Assembly: GCF_003116015.1 (NCBI RefSeq)
Contig: NZ_LGQZ01000040.1
Coordinates: 1-32,419 of the forward strand
DNA: 32,419 nucleotides
Direction of reading: 5' to 3'
Source of the DNA: Azospirillum sp. TSO22-1
Lineage (GTDB): Bacteria; Pseudomonadota; Alphaproteobacteria; Azospirillales; Azospirillaceae
Every line of letters starts with the position of its first letter. Position 1 is the first letter of the stretch. Positions 1-8,421 of the stretch are shown here, piece by piece. A program made the position numbers and the translations under genes. The notes beneath the pieces were generated by a model, which worked only from the letters and a program-made list of their open reading frames with translations, had not been told where the DNA came from and searched no databases.

Positions 1-27
1 CCGCGCGGCGGCGGGGTGAGGGTAACG

Positions 28-41
28 GCAAGGATCCTTGC
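28..41. repeat. 14-bp perfect palindrome near the window's left end
   Basis: GCAAGGATCCTTGC reads the same on both strands. It lies just left of the first composite palindromic repeat, in a non-coding stretch before the threonine synthase-like gene. The gene upstream is outside the window, so whether this belongs to its terminator or to the repeat element cannot be decided. Confidence 0.4.
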
Positions 42-45
42 GCTA

Positions 46-133
46 CCCCCACCCCAACCCTCCCCCGGGGCGGGGGAGGGAGCAACCCCTCACCCGGCCC
101 TTTCGGGCCGACCTCTCCCGGAGCGGGAGAGGT
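46..133. repeat. REP-like composite palindromic repeat, copy A
   Basis: Three hairpins follow one another. CCCTCCCCC/GGGGGAGGG is at 58-80, preceded by a CCCCCACCCC tract. CGGCCC-TTTC-GGGCCG is at 95-110. ACCTCTCCCG-GAG-CGGGAGAGGT is at 111-133. The C-rich lead plus CCCTCCCCC/GGGGGAGGG core recurs in copies B and C. The last hairpin ends 7 bases before the AGGAG ribosome site of the next gene, so it may affect translation or end upstream transcripts. Confidence 0.75.
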
Positions 134-153
134 GAACCACAGGAGACCCCACC

Positions 154-1395
<1,242 letters not shown>

Positions 1396-1406
1396 GGAGA
1401 CGCGAG

Positions 1407-1524
1407 CCCTCTCCCAGCCCCGCTGGGGGAGGGTTGGGTGGGGGCAGCGGCCTATCGGAAAAGCCGTCGCCCCCACCCTCCCGCTGCGCGGGTCCCTCCC
1501 TCCCCCTGCGGAGCAGGGGGAGGG
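1407..1524. repeat. REP-like composite palindromic repeat, copy B (two inverted units)
   Basis: Two units lie head to head in the gap between the convergent threonine synthase-like gene and the hydroxyacid dehydrogenase gene. The first hairpin pairs CCCTCTCCCAGC with GCTGGGGGAGGG (1407-1433) and is followed by TGGGTGGGGGC. The second begins GCCCCCACCC and ends with CCCTCCCCCTG pairing with CAGGGGGAGGG (1498-1524). The outer arms are inverted relative to each other, as in BIME-type elements. It can serve as a two-way transcription terminator, although no T-run follows. Confidence 0.75.
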
Positions 1525-1533
1525 CGCGTTTGC

Positions 1534-2529
1534 CTACTCCAAAATCCGGTTCCGCAGCACCCCGTCCTCCAGGAAGATCCGCACCGTCCCCGCCGCGTTC
1601 CGCCGCATCTCCACGCCGGCCTCGTCCGAGTGGAACGCGTTGTGCGGCGTGATGACCAGCCGCCCGGCCAGCCACTCCTCCCGCCCCCGCCACGCGTCCA
1701 GCAGCGGGTGCGGCTGCGGCGGCTCGCTCGGCAGCACGTCCAGCCCCGCCGCCGCCAGCCGGCCACTGCGCAACGCCGCCTCCAACGCGTCGAGCCCGTC
1801 CAGCAGGTCGCCGCGCGCCGTGTTCACCAGGATCGCCCCCGGCTTGAAGCGCTCCAGCCGCGCGGCGTCGAGCATGCCGCGGGTCTCGCGGTTGGCCGGA
1901 CAGTGGAAGGTCACGAAATCCGCCTGCCCCAGCAGTTCGTCCAGGTGCCGCACCCGCATGTAGCCGACCGCCTTCTCGTGCCCGGCCGGCTGGTAGGGAT
2001 CGTACCCAAGGATCCGGTAGCCGAACGGCTTCAGCCGGTTGACCATGGCCGTGCCGATCCGCCCCACCCCGACCACGCCCACCGTCGCCGCCGAGGAGCG
2101 GCGCAGCGGCGACAGCGTGTTGGTCTGCCAGCGCGTGGTGTAGGTCCGCGCCCGCGCGTCATGCTCCCACAAGCGGCGTTGCAGCGACAGGATCAGCGCC
2201 AGCGCGTGGTCGGCGACCTCCTCGGTGCCGTAGTCGGGGTTGTTGGCGAAGAGGATGCCGGCGGCAGTCAGCGCCGCCACGTCCACCTTGTCGTACCCCA
2301 CGCCGAACCGCACCACCAGCCGGCAGCGCGTCAGGTGCGGGATGCTGCGCGCCGTCACCGGCACGCTCCATACCAGCAGCGCGTCGAGCCGGGCGAGGCG
2401 TGCCGGGTCGAGATCCTCCTCCCGCCGGACGTCCAGGTAGTCCAGTTCCACCTCCGGCCCCAGCGCCGCCGCCTCCAGGTCGAGCGGCGGCATCATGTGG
2501 TCGGTCACGCCCACGACCCAGCGCGCCAT
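1534..2529 (-). CDS. D-isomer-specific 2-hydroxyacid dehydrogenase (CtBP-like)
   Basis: This 331-aa NAD(P)-dependent dehydrogenase would interconvert a 2-keto acid and the matching D-2-hydroxy acid in the cytoplasm. The Rossmann motif is VGVVGVGRIG near residue 150. The catalytic set is present: Arg in NTARGD, Glu in DVLPSEPP and His in TPHNAFHS. The length is normal for the family. The ATG at 2529 was preferred over an upstream in-frame ATG because AGGAGG lies 5 bases before it and the upstream extension looks non-coding. The gene is divergent from the HpaB/AbfD-family gene; the two ribosome-binding sites are separated by about 60 bases containing an inverted repeat, so they may be co-regulated. 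The substrate cannot be read from sequence. Confidence 0.9.
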   Translation of the reverse strand: MARWVVGVTDHMMPPLDLEAAALGPEVELDYLDVRREEDLDPARLARLDALLVWSVPVTARSIPHLTRCRLVVRFGVGYDKVDVAALTAAGILFANNPDYGTEEVADHALALILSLQRRLWEHDARARTYTTRWQTNTLSPLRRSSAATVGVVGVGRIGTAMVNRLKPFGYRILGYDPYQPAGHEKAVGYMRVRHLDELLGQADFVTFHCPANRETRGMLDAARLERFKPGAILVNTARGDLLDGLDALEAALRSGRLAAAGLDVLPSEPPQPHPLLDAWRGREEWLAGRLVITPHNAFHSDEAGVEMRRNAAGTVRIFLEDGVLRNRILE

Positions 2530-2558
2530 GCATACCTCCTCACGTTTGCGTTCGGATT

Positions 2559-2585
2559 GTTGCCCCGTTCCGCGAAACGGGCAAC
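2559..2585. promoter_or_regulatory. Inverted repeat in a divergent control region (operator candidate)
   Basis: GTTGCCCCGTT and AACGGGCAAC form an inverted repeat with a single unpaired C, centred almost exactly between the ribosome sites of the dehydrogenase (minus) and HpaB/AbfD-family (plus) genes. The position fits a shared operator. No regulator gene lies next to it, and no convincing -35/-10 pair was found. Confidence 0.45.
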
Positions 2586-2614
2586 ACTGGGAAAAAATAC
2601 GGGAGGGTATGGTC

Positions 2615-4138
2615 ATGCTGATGTCCGCCGCGGACTATCGGGAGTCGCTGCGCCGCTACGCCCCGCGGGTGTTCGTCGACGGCCGCGCGGTGGACAGCGT
2701 GGCGGACGAGCCTAGCCTCGCGCCCGGCGTCAACGCCGTCGGCATCACCTACGACTTCGCGCTGCGGCCGGAGCACGCGACGCTGATGACGGCGCGCCAG
2801 GGCACCTCGGCCAAGACTGTCAACCGCATGCTGCACATCAACGAGACCAGCACCGACCTGCTCTACAAGCTGGAGGCGGTGCGCTTGGTCTGCCGCGAGT
2901 CCGGCTGCGCCCAGCGCTACCTGTCGCACGACGCGCTGAACGGCCTGTTCCAGGCCACCAAGCGCACCGACGACGCGCACGGCACCGACTACCACCAGCG
3001 CTTCCTCGCCTACCTGCACCGGGTGCAGGACGAGGACCTGACGCTCGGCATCGCCATGACCGACGCCAAGGGCGACCGCTCGAAGCGCCCTGGCGCCCAG
3101 GCCAACCCCGACGTCTACGTGCACATCTCCCAGCGCCGGCCGGACGGCGTCGTCATCCGCGGCACCAAGGCCATCGTCACCGGCGCCCCCTACATGCACG
3201 AGTTCCTGGTGATGCCCTGCCGCACCATGACGCCGGAGGACGCGGATTTCGCCGTCTGCTGCGCGGTGCCGGCGGACGCGCCGGGCGTCACCATCGTCGC
3301 CCGCCCGGCCGGCCGCCCCGGCGAGGCGGCGGCGAAGTTCTCCGGCCGCTACGGCCAGTCCACCGGCGTGGTGGTGTTCGACGACGTGTTCGTGCCGTGG
3401 GAGCACGTGTTCCTGGCCGGCGAGACCGAGGAGGGCGGTTTCCTCACCACCAGCTACGCCACCCACCACCGGCACTCCTGCATCGGCGCGCGGGCTGGCT
3501 TCGGCGACCTGCTGATCGGCGCCGGTGCGCTGATGATCGAGGCGAACGGCCTCGACCCCGACCGGCACGGCCACATCCGCGACGCCATGGTCGACCTCAT
3601 CAAGATCGTCGAGGGCTTCTTTGCCTGCGGCGTGGCGGCATCGGTCTACGGGATGAAGGACCCGGCGGGCTCGATCATGCCCGACGCGGTGTTCTCCAAC
3701 ATCGGCAAGCTGCTGCTGGCGACACAGATCTACGACATGCACCGGCTGGCCCACTATGTGTCCGGCGGGCTGGTGGTCGCCCTGCCCGGCCCGGACGAGG
3801 ACCACAACCCCGAGACGGCGGCGTCGCTCGCCGCGGTGCTCGCCGGCCGGCCGGACATCCCGGCGGCGCAGCGGCTGGAGGTGGCGCGGCTGGTCGAGGA
3901 CCTGACGGCGTCCAACCAGGGCGGCTGGTACTCGATGATCTCGCTGCACGGCGGCGGCTCGCCGGAGGCGATGAAGCGGGAGATCTGGCGCAACTACCCG
4001 GTCATGGAGAAGGTCGAGCTGGTCGAACGCCTGCTGGAGCGCGGCGTGGCGGACGAGGGCCGGCGGGTGTCGAAGCAGCCGGGGCGCTGCTGCGCCACCG
4101 GGTGCGAGGTGCCGGAGATCGGGAAGGCGGCGGAGTAG
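2615..4138 (+). CDS. HpaB/AbfD-family flavoprotein lacking part of the Fe-S ligand set
   Basis: This 507-aa protein belongs to the family of 4-hydroxyphenylacetate 3-monooxygenase (HpaB) and 4-hydroxybutyryl-CoA dehydratase (AbfD), FAD enzymes with an acyl-CoA dehydrogenase fold. The N-terminal SAADYRESLRR and the central AMTDAKGDRSKRP block are family signatures, and the overall match seems closer to AbfD. Against the Clostridium AbfD cluster ligands (Cys99, Cys103, His292, Cys299, aligned from memory), this protein has Cys98 and His285 but Tyr102 and Ala292. It therefore probably does not bind the [4Fe-4S] cluster and may be an oxygenase or a flavin-only enzyme. The C-terminus carries an unusual GRCCATGC cysteine cluster. 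The start at 2615 is 8 bases after GGGAGG; ATGs at 2609 and 2621 are alternatives. The substrate is unknown. Confidence 0.85.
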   Translation: MLMSAADYRESLRRYAPRVFVDGRAVDSVADEPSLAPGVNAVGITYDFALRPEHATLMTARQGTSAKTVNRMLHINETSTDLLYKLEAVRLVCRESGCAQRYLSHDALNGLFQATKRTDDAHGTDYHQRFLAYLHRVQDEDLTLGIAMTDAKGDRSKRPGAQANPDVYVHISQRRPDGVVIRGTKAIVTGAPYMHEFLVMPCRTMTPEDADFAVCCAVPADAPGVTIVARPAGRPGEAAAKFSGRYGQSTGVVVFDDVFVPWEHVFLAGETEEGGFLTTSYATHHRHSCIGARAGFGDLLIGAGALMIEANGLDPDRHGHIRDAMVDLIKIVEGFFACGVAASVYGMKDPAGSIMPDAVFSNIGKLLLATQIYDMHRLAHYVSGGLVVALPGPDEDHNPETAASLAAVLAGRPDIPAAQRLEVARLVEDLTASNQGGWYSMISLHGGGSPEAMKREIWRNYPVMEKVELVERLLERGVADEGRRVSKQPGRCCATGCEVPEIGKAAE

Positions 4139-4149
4139 CAGACGCGCTT

Positions 4150-4243
4150 GCCCCCACCCCTGCCCCCTCCCCCGCTTCGCAGGGGAGGGGGAATACGGCG
4201 GAGCTCCCTCCCCTGCGAAGCGGGGGAGGGTCGGGGTGGGGGC
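4150..4243. repeat. REP-like composite palindromic repeat, copy C (long inverted repeat)
   Basis: The 25-base cores at 4165-4189 and 4206-4230 are exact reverse complements of each other. They are flanked by GCCCCCACCCC (4150-4160) and GGGGTGGGGGC (4233-4243), also exact complements. Each core is itself a hairpin. The element starts 11 bases after the HpaB/AbfD-family stop codon and could fold into one long stem-loop that ends that transcript. Confidence 0.8.
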
Positions 4244-4259
4244 AATACGCCTCAGATCC

Positions 4260-4287
4260 GTGACATTTTATCGGTATTAACCATAAA
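4260..4287 (+). promoter_or_regulatory. Candidate sigma-70-type promoter for the small Cys/His protein
   Basis: GTGACA (-35-like) and CATAAA (-10-like) are 16 bases apart in a conspicuously A/T-rich patch after repeat C. Transcription would start near 4294, about 55 bases before the ATG at 4349. The A/T-rich island supports a real promoter here. Confidence 0.45.
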
Positions 4288-4348
4288 AGGTTTCCGCCAT
4301 CGGCCGAAGGTGCTAGGCATGCGGTACCGCCGCTTGCCAGAGGCCGCC

Positions 4349-4564
4349 ATGTCCGACCAATCGACCGTCTCCCGCCTGCTCTGCCGCTGCTGCGGCCTGC
4401 CGGTGCTGCGCGGCCAGGCGCACTGGGCCGGCGACCGCGAGGGGCATCCGTGGCACTACGAGTGCGCGGAGAAGTCCGGCCTCACCATCCCCTGGCGGCC
4501 GCGCGCCTCAGAAGAGCCACACCCGGTCGGGCGGGAACTCCAGCCAGTGGCGGCCGGGCGCTAG
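4349..4564 (+). CDS. Small Cys/His-rich protein, possible zinc finger
   Basis: The family of this 71-aa protein is not recognised. The N-terminal half has a metal-site-like pattern: CRCC near residue 12, then HPWHYEC about 25 residues on, which could give Cys-x2-Cys plus His/Cys ligands. The basic, proline-containing tail looks disordered. AGAGG lies 5 bases before this ATG; an in-frame ATG at 4319, with AAGG 8 bases before it, would add ten residues. A candidate promoter lies at 4260-4287. The last 57 bases overlap, on the opposite strand, the 3' end of the ABC ATPase gene, so the tail codons are constrained by both genes and the two transcripts would be complementary there. It is plausible as a gene because of the metal-site pattern, promoter and ribosome site. 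Confidence 0.55.
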   Translation: MSDQSTVSRLLCRCCGLPVLRGQAHWAGDREGHPWHYECAEKSGLTIPWRPRASEEPHPVGRELQPVAAGR

Positions 4565-5578
4565 TTCGCGGTCGCCGTAGGCGCGCACCTTCAGCGGGCC
4601 GCGGTGGAACAGGTACTCCCAGCGCTCGCCCAGGTACATCGAGGTCACCAGCTCCAGCCCCAGCCGGTTCTCCCCCGGCCCGTCCGCCGGGCGCACGGAC
4701 TCCAGCCGCACGATGCCCGTCGCCGGGCCGCCCGCCGCGCGCTCGCCCTGCATGCGGCCCCACAGCAGCGGCTCGTCCTGCGCTTTTCCCGCCACCGCCA
4801 GCGCGGCGTAGCCGTCGCGCCGCTCGGCCAGCGTGCCGTCCAGGCGGTTGTTGGCGCCCATGAACTCGGCCACGAACAGGCTCTTCGGCGCGCCGTACAT
4901 CTCCTGCGGCGTGCCGGCCTGCTCGACCTGCCCGGCGTTCAGCAGCAGAATGCGGTCGGCGATGGCCATCGCCTCGACCTGGTCGTGCGTCACGCACAGC
5001 GCCGAGAGGTGCAGCGTGACGATCAGCTCGCGCAGCCACGCCCGCGCCTCCTCGCGCAGCTTGGCGTCGAGGTTGGACAGCGGTTCGTCCAGCAGGATCA
5101 CCGGCGGGCTGTAGACCAGTGCGCGGGCCAGCGCCACGCGCTGCTGCTGCCCGCCGGAGAGCTGGTGCGGGAAGCGCCCGGCGTGCTGGCCCAGGCCGAT
5201 CTGGCCCAGCACCTGCTCGACCCGCTGGCGGATCTCGCCGCTCCCCACGCCGCGCAGCTTCAGCCCGTACGCCACGTTGTCGAACACCGTGCGGTGCGGC
5301 CACAGCGCGTAGGACTGGAAGACGAGGCCGAGGTTGCGCTTCTCCGCCGGCAGGTCGATGCGCGCGCCCGCGTCGAACACCGGCCGGCCGCCCAGCGAGA
5401 TGCGCCCGGCGAACGGCTGCTCCAGCCCGGCCACGGCGCGCAGCAGCGTGGTCTTGCCGCTCCCCGAGGGGCCGAGCAGGGCGACCACCTGCCCGCGCTC
5501 CAGCTCCATGGACACGCCCTTCAGGATCTCCATGCCGCCCAGCCGCAGGCGGACGTTCTCGACGCTCAGCTCAGCCAT
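4508..5578 (-). CDS. ABC importer ATP-binding protein (FbpC/PotA type)
   Basis: This 356-aa cytoplasmic ATPase powers the importer encoded upstream on the same strand. The motifs appear in order: Walker A GPSGSGKTT near residue 36, the Q-loop in VFQSYALWPH, the signature LSGGQQQRVALARAL, Walker B VILLDEPLSNLD and the switch histidine in CVTHDQ. The roughly 110-residue C-terminal extension is the TOBE-like regulatory domain typical of FbpC/PotA ATPases. Its ATG overlaps the permease stop region by 8 bases, which indicates translational coupling. The 3' end overlaps the convergent Cys/His-rich gene by 57 bases. The transported substrate is not encoded in this subunit. Confidence 0.93.
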   Translation of the reverse strand: MAELSVENVRLRLGGMEILKGVSMELERGQVVALLGPSGSGKTTLLRAVAGLEQPFAGRISLGGRPVFDAGARIDLPAEKRNLGLVFQSYALWPHRTVFDNVAYGLKLRGVGSGEIRQRVEQVLGQIGLGQHAGRFPHQLSGGQQQRVALARALVYSPPVILLDEPLSNLDAKLREEARAWLRELIVTLHLSALCVTHDQVEAMAIADRILLLNAGQVEQAGTPQEMYGAPKSLFVAEFMGANNRLDGTLAERRDGYAALAVAGKAQDEPLLWGRMQGERAAGGPATGIVRLESVRPADGPGENRLGLELVTSMYLGERWEYLFHRGPLKVRAYGDRELAPGRHWLEFPPDRVWLF

Positions 5579-7241
5579 GCAGGCGCACCCCCAGGCGGAG
5601 CGCGGCCAGCAGCCCCACCCCCACCATCGCGACGTTGATGACGGACAGCGCGGAGATCAGGTCGATGTCGCCCGTCCCCCACAGCGAGACGAGCAGCGAG
5701 CCGATCACCTCCGTTCCCGGCCCCAGCAGGTAGATGCCGGTGGAGTACTCGCGCACGAAGATCATGAAGATCAGCAGCCAGCTGCCCAGCAGGCCGAAGC
5801 GGATCAGCGGGATGGTGACATCCAGGTTCACCCGGTGCGGCCCCGCTCCCACGACCCGCGCCCCCTCCTCCAGCTCCGGCGCCACCTGCAGGAGCGCCGA
5901 GCTGATGAGCCGCATGCCGTAGGCCAGCCACACCACCGAGTAGGCGATCCACACGCTGATCATGGTGCTCTTGAGATAGCCGAGCCCCGGCACGAACAGG
6001 AAGATCCACAGGATGGCGAGGCCGGCGACCAGCCCCGGCATGGCCCGCGGCACCAGCACCAGGAAGTCGAGCAGCCGCACCCACCTGGACGGCCAGCGGT
6101 GCGCCGCCAGCGCGACGGCGGTGTAGCACGCAACCGACAGCGCCCCGCCGATGACGCCGATGCCCAGCGTGTTGAGGATGCCGCGGATCAGGTTCGGGTA
6201 TTCCCACAGGTCGCGGTAGTGGGCGAGCGTCAGCTGGTCGGCCAATGTCACCCCCCGTCCCCACGAGCTGACCACGGAGCGCAGGCCGATGCCGGCCAGC
6301 GGGATCACCACCGTGGCGACCAGCCACAGCGCCAGCAGGCCCAGCGCCAGCCACTTCCAGCCGCCGAGCTTCAGCGGCGTCTGCCGCGCGCCCTTGCCCT
6401 TCATGGTGACGTACTTGCCGGCCTGCCGCAGCAGCGTGCGCTGCAACACCACCAGCGGGAAGGTGACGAACACCAGCGCCACGACGACGACGGCCATCAG
6501 CTGGTACGACGGCGTGCCCAGCAGGTTGGTCAGCTTGTAGAGGTAGGTGGACATCACCAGGATGCCCTGCGGGTCGCCCAGCACCAGCGGCAGCCCGAAC
6601 AGCTCGAAGCCCAGGAAGAACACCAGCACGCCGGCGTACAGCAGCGCCGGCATCACCATCGGCAGGCTGACGTCGATGGCCACCCGCCACGGCCCGGCGC
6701 CGCCGACGCGCGCCGCCTCCTCCAGGTCGGACGACACGCCGCGCAGCGCCGAGGAGGCGTAGAGGTAGACGTGCGGCACGTGCGTCAGCCCGGCCACCAG
6801 CACCAGCCCGGTGATGGAATAGATGTCCCACGGCACGAAGCCGAACCACGCCTCGGCCGGCAGCGACAGGAAGCCCACCGGCCCCGCCGCCACCACGTAG
6901 CCGAAGGCCAGCACCACCGGCGACAGGAACACCGGCAGCAGCAGCAGCGGCTCCAGCCAGCGCCGCCCCGGCAGGTCGGTGCGCACCACCAGGAAGGCCA
7001 GGATGCCGCCCAGCGGCACGGCGATGGCCGTCATCCCCGTCGCGATCATCAGCGAATTGAGGAACGCCGAATGGAAGTCCTCGTCGGTCAGCACGTACTC
7101 GTACGCCGACAGGGTGAACTGGATCTTCGGCGCGAAGAACGGGTTGTCGAGGAAGCTCTGGTAGAAGACCAGCCCCAGCGGTGCGAGCACCACCAGGGCG
7201 GTCACCAGGATGACGGAGATGCGGGGGAAGGAGGTCCGCAT
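5571..7241 (-). CDS. ABC importer permease, two transmembrane domains fused (FbpB/AfuB type)
   Basis: This 556-aa inner-membrane protein contains two binding-protein-dependent permease domains in one chain, as in FbpB and AfuB. Each half carries the ATPase-contacting cytoplasmic loop: LEEAARVGGAGPWRV in the first half near residue 170, and LEEGARVVGAGPHRV in the second near residue 450. Around twelve hydrophobic segments are visible, with a cytoplasmic linker rich in Lys (KYVTMKGKGARQ) between the halves. The start lies 7 bases after the binding-protein stop codon and the end overlaps the ATPase start, so the three genes form one operon. Confidence 0.92.
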   Translation of the reverse strand: MRTSFPRISVILVTALVVLAPLGLVFYQSFLDNPFFAPKIQFTLSAYEYVLTDEDFHSAFLNSLMIATGMTAIAVPLGGILAFLVVRTDLPGRRWLEPLLLLPVFLSPVVLAFGYVVAAGPVGFLSLPAEAWFGFVPWDIYSITGLVLVAGLTHVPHVYLYASSALRGVSSDLEEAARVGGAGPWRVAIDVSLPMVMPALLYAGVLVFFLGFELFGLPLVLGDPQGILVMSTYLYKLTNLLGTPSYQLMAVVVVALVFVTFPLVVLQRTLLRQAGKYVTMKGKGARQTPLKLGGWKWLALGLLALWLVATVVIPLAGIGLRSVVSSWGRGVTLADQLTLAHYRDLWEYPNLIRGILNTLGIGVIGGALSVACYTAVALAAHRWPSRWVRLLDFLVLVPRAMPGLVAGLAILWIFLFVPGLGYLKSTMISVWIAYSVVWLAYGMRLISSALLQVAPELEEGARVVGAGPHRVNLDVTIPLIRFGLLGSWLLIFMIFVREYSTGIYLLGPGTEVIGSLLVSLWGTGDIDLISALSVINVAMVGVGLLAALRLGVRLHG

Positions 7242-7248
7242 CGCCGCC

Positions 7249-8340
7249 TCACTTGCCTTGCATCGCCTGCTGCCACTGCTTGATGAAGGTCAGGCGCTTG
7301 GTCTGGTCCAGCGTCGACAGCAGCTCCGGCCCGACCTTGATCGGCTTCACCTTGTCGCCGAGCTTGGCGTTGACCGCCTTGGCCGTCGCCTCGCCCGCGA
7401 CGTCGTCGCGGATCGAGAACAGCTCGGCCTGGTTGGCGACCAGCGTCTGCCCGCGCTTGGAGAGCACGTAGTCGAGGAACAGCTTGGCGGCGTTCGGGTT
7501 CTTGGCAGCCTTCGGGATGAAGGCGACGCGCGACATCACCAGCGTGTAGTCCTCGGGGTAGACGATGCCGATGTTCGGGTCCTTCTTCGAGCGCGTCAGC
7601 GCGTAGGAACCGAAGATGTTGTAGCCGATGAGGTGCTCGCCCGAGGTCACCCGCTCCAGCATGGCGCCGGCCGAGGTGTAGAGCTTGATGCCCGACTTGC
7701 CGAAGGCGCGGAACAGGTCGCGCGCCCCCGGCGACACCGCCGCGTCCTGCGTCACGAACAGGTAGCCGACGCCCGAGCGCTCGGGATCGTAGGCGGTGAC
7801 CTTGCCCTTGTACTCGGCGGCCTTGGCCTCCAGCAGCTTGGCGAGGTCGGCGTGCGTCTTCGGCACGTCGCCGTCCGGCACCAGGCGCTTGTTGTAGATG
7901 AAGATCACCGGCTCGAAGGTCGTGCCGAACGCCTCGTTCTTCCACACCGACCACTGCGGCAGCGCCTTCAGCTCCGGCGACTCGTAGGCCTGGGCGTAGC
8001 CGTCGTTGACCAGCTTGATCTGCAGGTCCATGGCCGAGGACCACAGCACGTCGCCGCTGCCCGCACCGGCCGCCGCCTCGGAGATGAAGCGGTTGTACAG
8101 CTCGGTCGAATTGAGGTCGTTGTACTCCACCGTGACGTTCGGATAGAGCGTCTTGAAGTCGTCCAGCAGCGGCCGCACCTGCGCCGCGTCGGTGGAGGAA
8201 TAGACCACCACCTTGCCCTCCTTGACGGCGGCGGCGATGGTGTCCTTGTAGCTGGCCGGATAGCCCTCCGGCACGGTCTGCGCCATGGCCGGCAGCGCGA
8301 GCAAGCCGGCGACCGCGGCGCCGAGCAGCGTGTTGCGCAT
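7249..8340 (-). CDS. ABC importer periplasmic binding protein (AfuA/FbpA superfamily)
   Basis: This 363-aa protein begins with a Sec signal peptide (MRNTLLGAAVAGLLALPAMA, cleaved before QTVPEG), so it is periplasmic. The mature part, with VVVYSSTDAAQV near the start and a central GYNIFGSYA segment, fits the family that includes FbpA (ferric iron) and AfuA (sugar phosphate). I do not see the adjacent Tyr-Tyr pair that binds iron in FbpA, so a phosphorylated or other organic ligand is more likely; this is inference. The ATG at 8340 has GGAGG 7 bases upstream; an in-frame GTG six bases earlier is too close to that site. It is the first gene of the three-gene importer and lies 81 bases downstream of cysE. 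Confidence 0.9.
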   Translation of the reverse strand: MRNTLLGAAVAGLLALPAMAQTVPEGYPASYKDTIAAAVKEGKVVVYSSTDAAQVRPLLDDFKTLYPNVTVEYNDLNSTELYNRFISEAAAGAGSGDVLWSSAMDLQIKLVNDGYAQAYESPELKALPQWSVWKNEAFGTTFEPVIFIYNKRLVPDGDVPKTHADLAKLLEAKAAEYKGKVTAYDPERSGVGYLFVTQDAAVSPGARDLFRAFGKSGIKLYTSAGAMLERVTSGEHLIGYNIFGSYALTRSKKDPNIGIVYPEDYTLVMSRVAFIPKAAKNPNAAKLFLDYVLSKRGQTLVANQAELFSIRDDVAGEATAKAVNAKLGDKVKPIKVGPELLSTLDQTKRLTFIKQWQQAMQGK

Positions 8341-8421
8341 CTCCACTCCTCCCTCGTTCTTCCTTGTTCTGGAAGGACAAAGGTGGCACGCAACCGCGGC
8401 CTTGACCAGCGCCGACGCGCG

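Noticed and set aside
7249..8340. Naming the binding protein a ferric iron (FbpA) receptor
   Set aside because: The adjacent Tyr-Tyr iron ligands are not visible, so only the superfamily was assigned.
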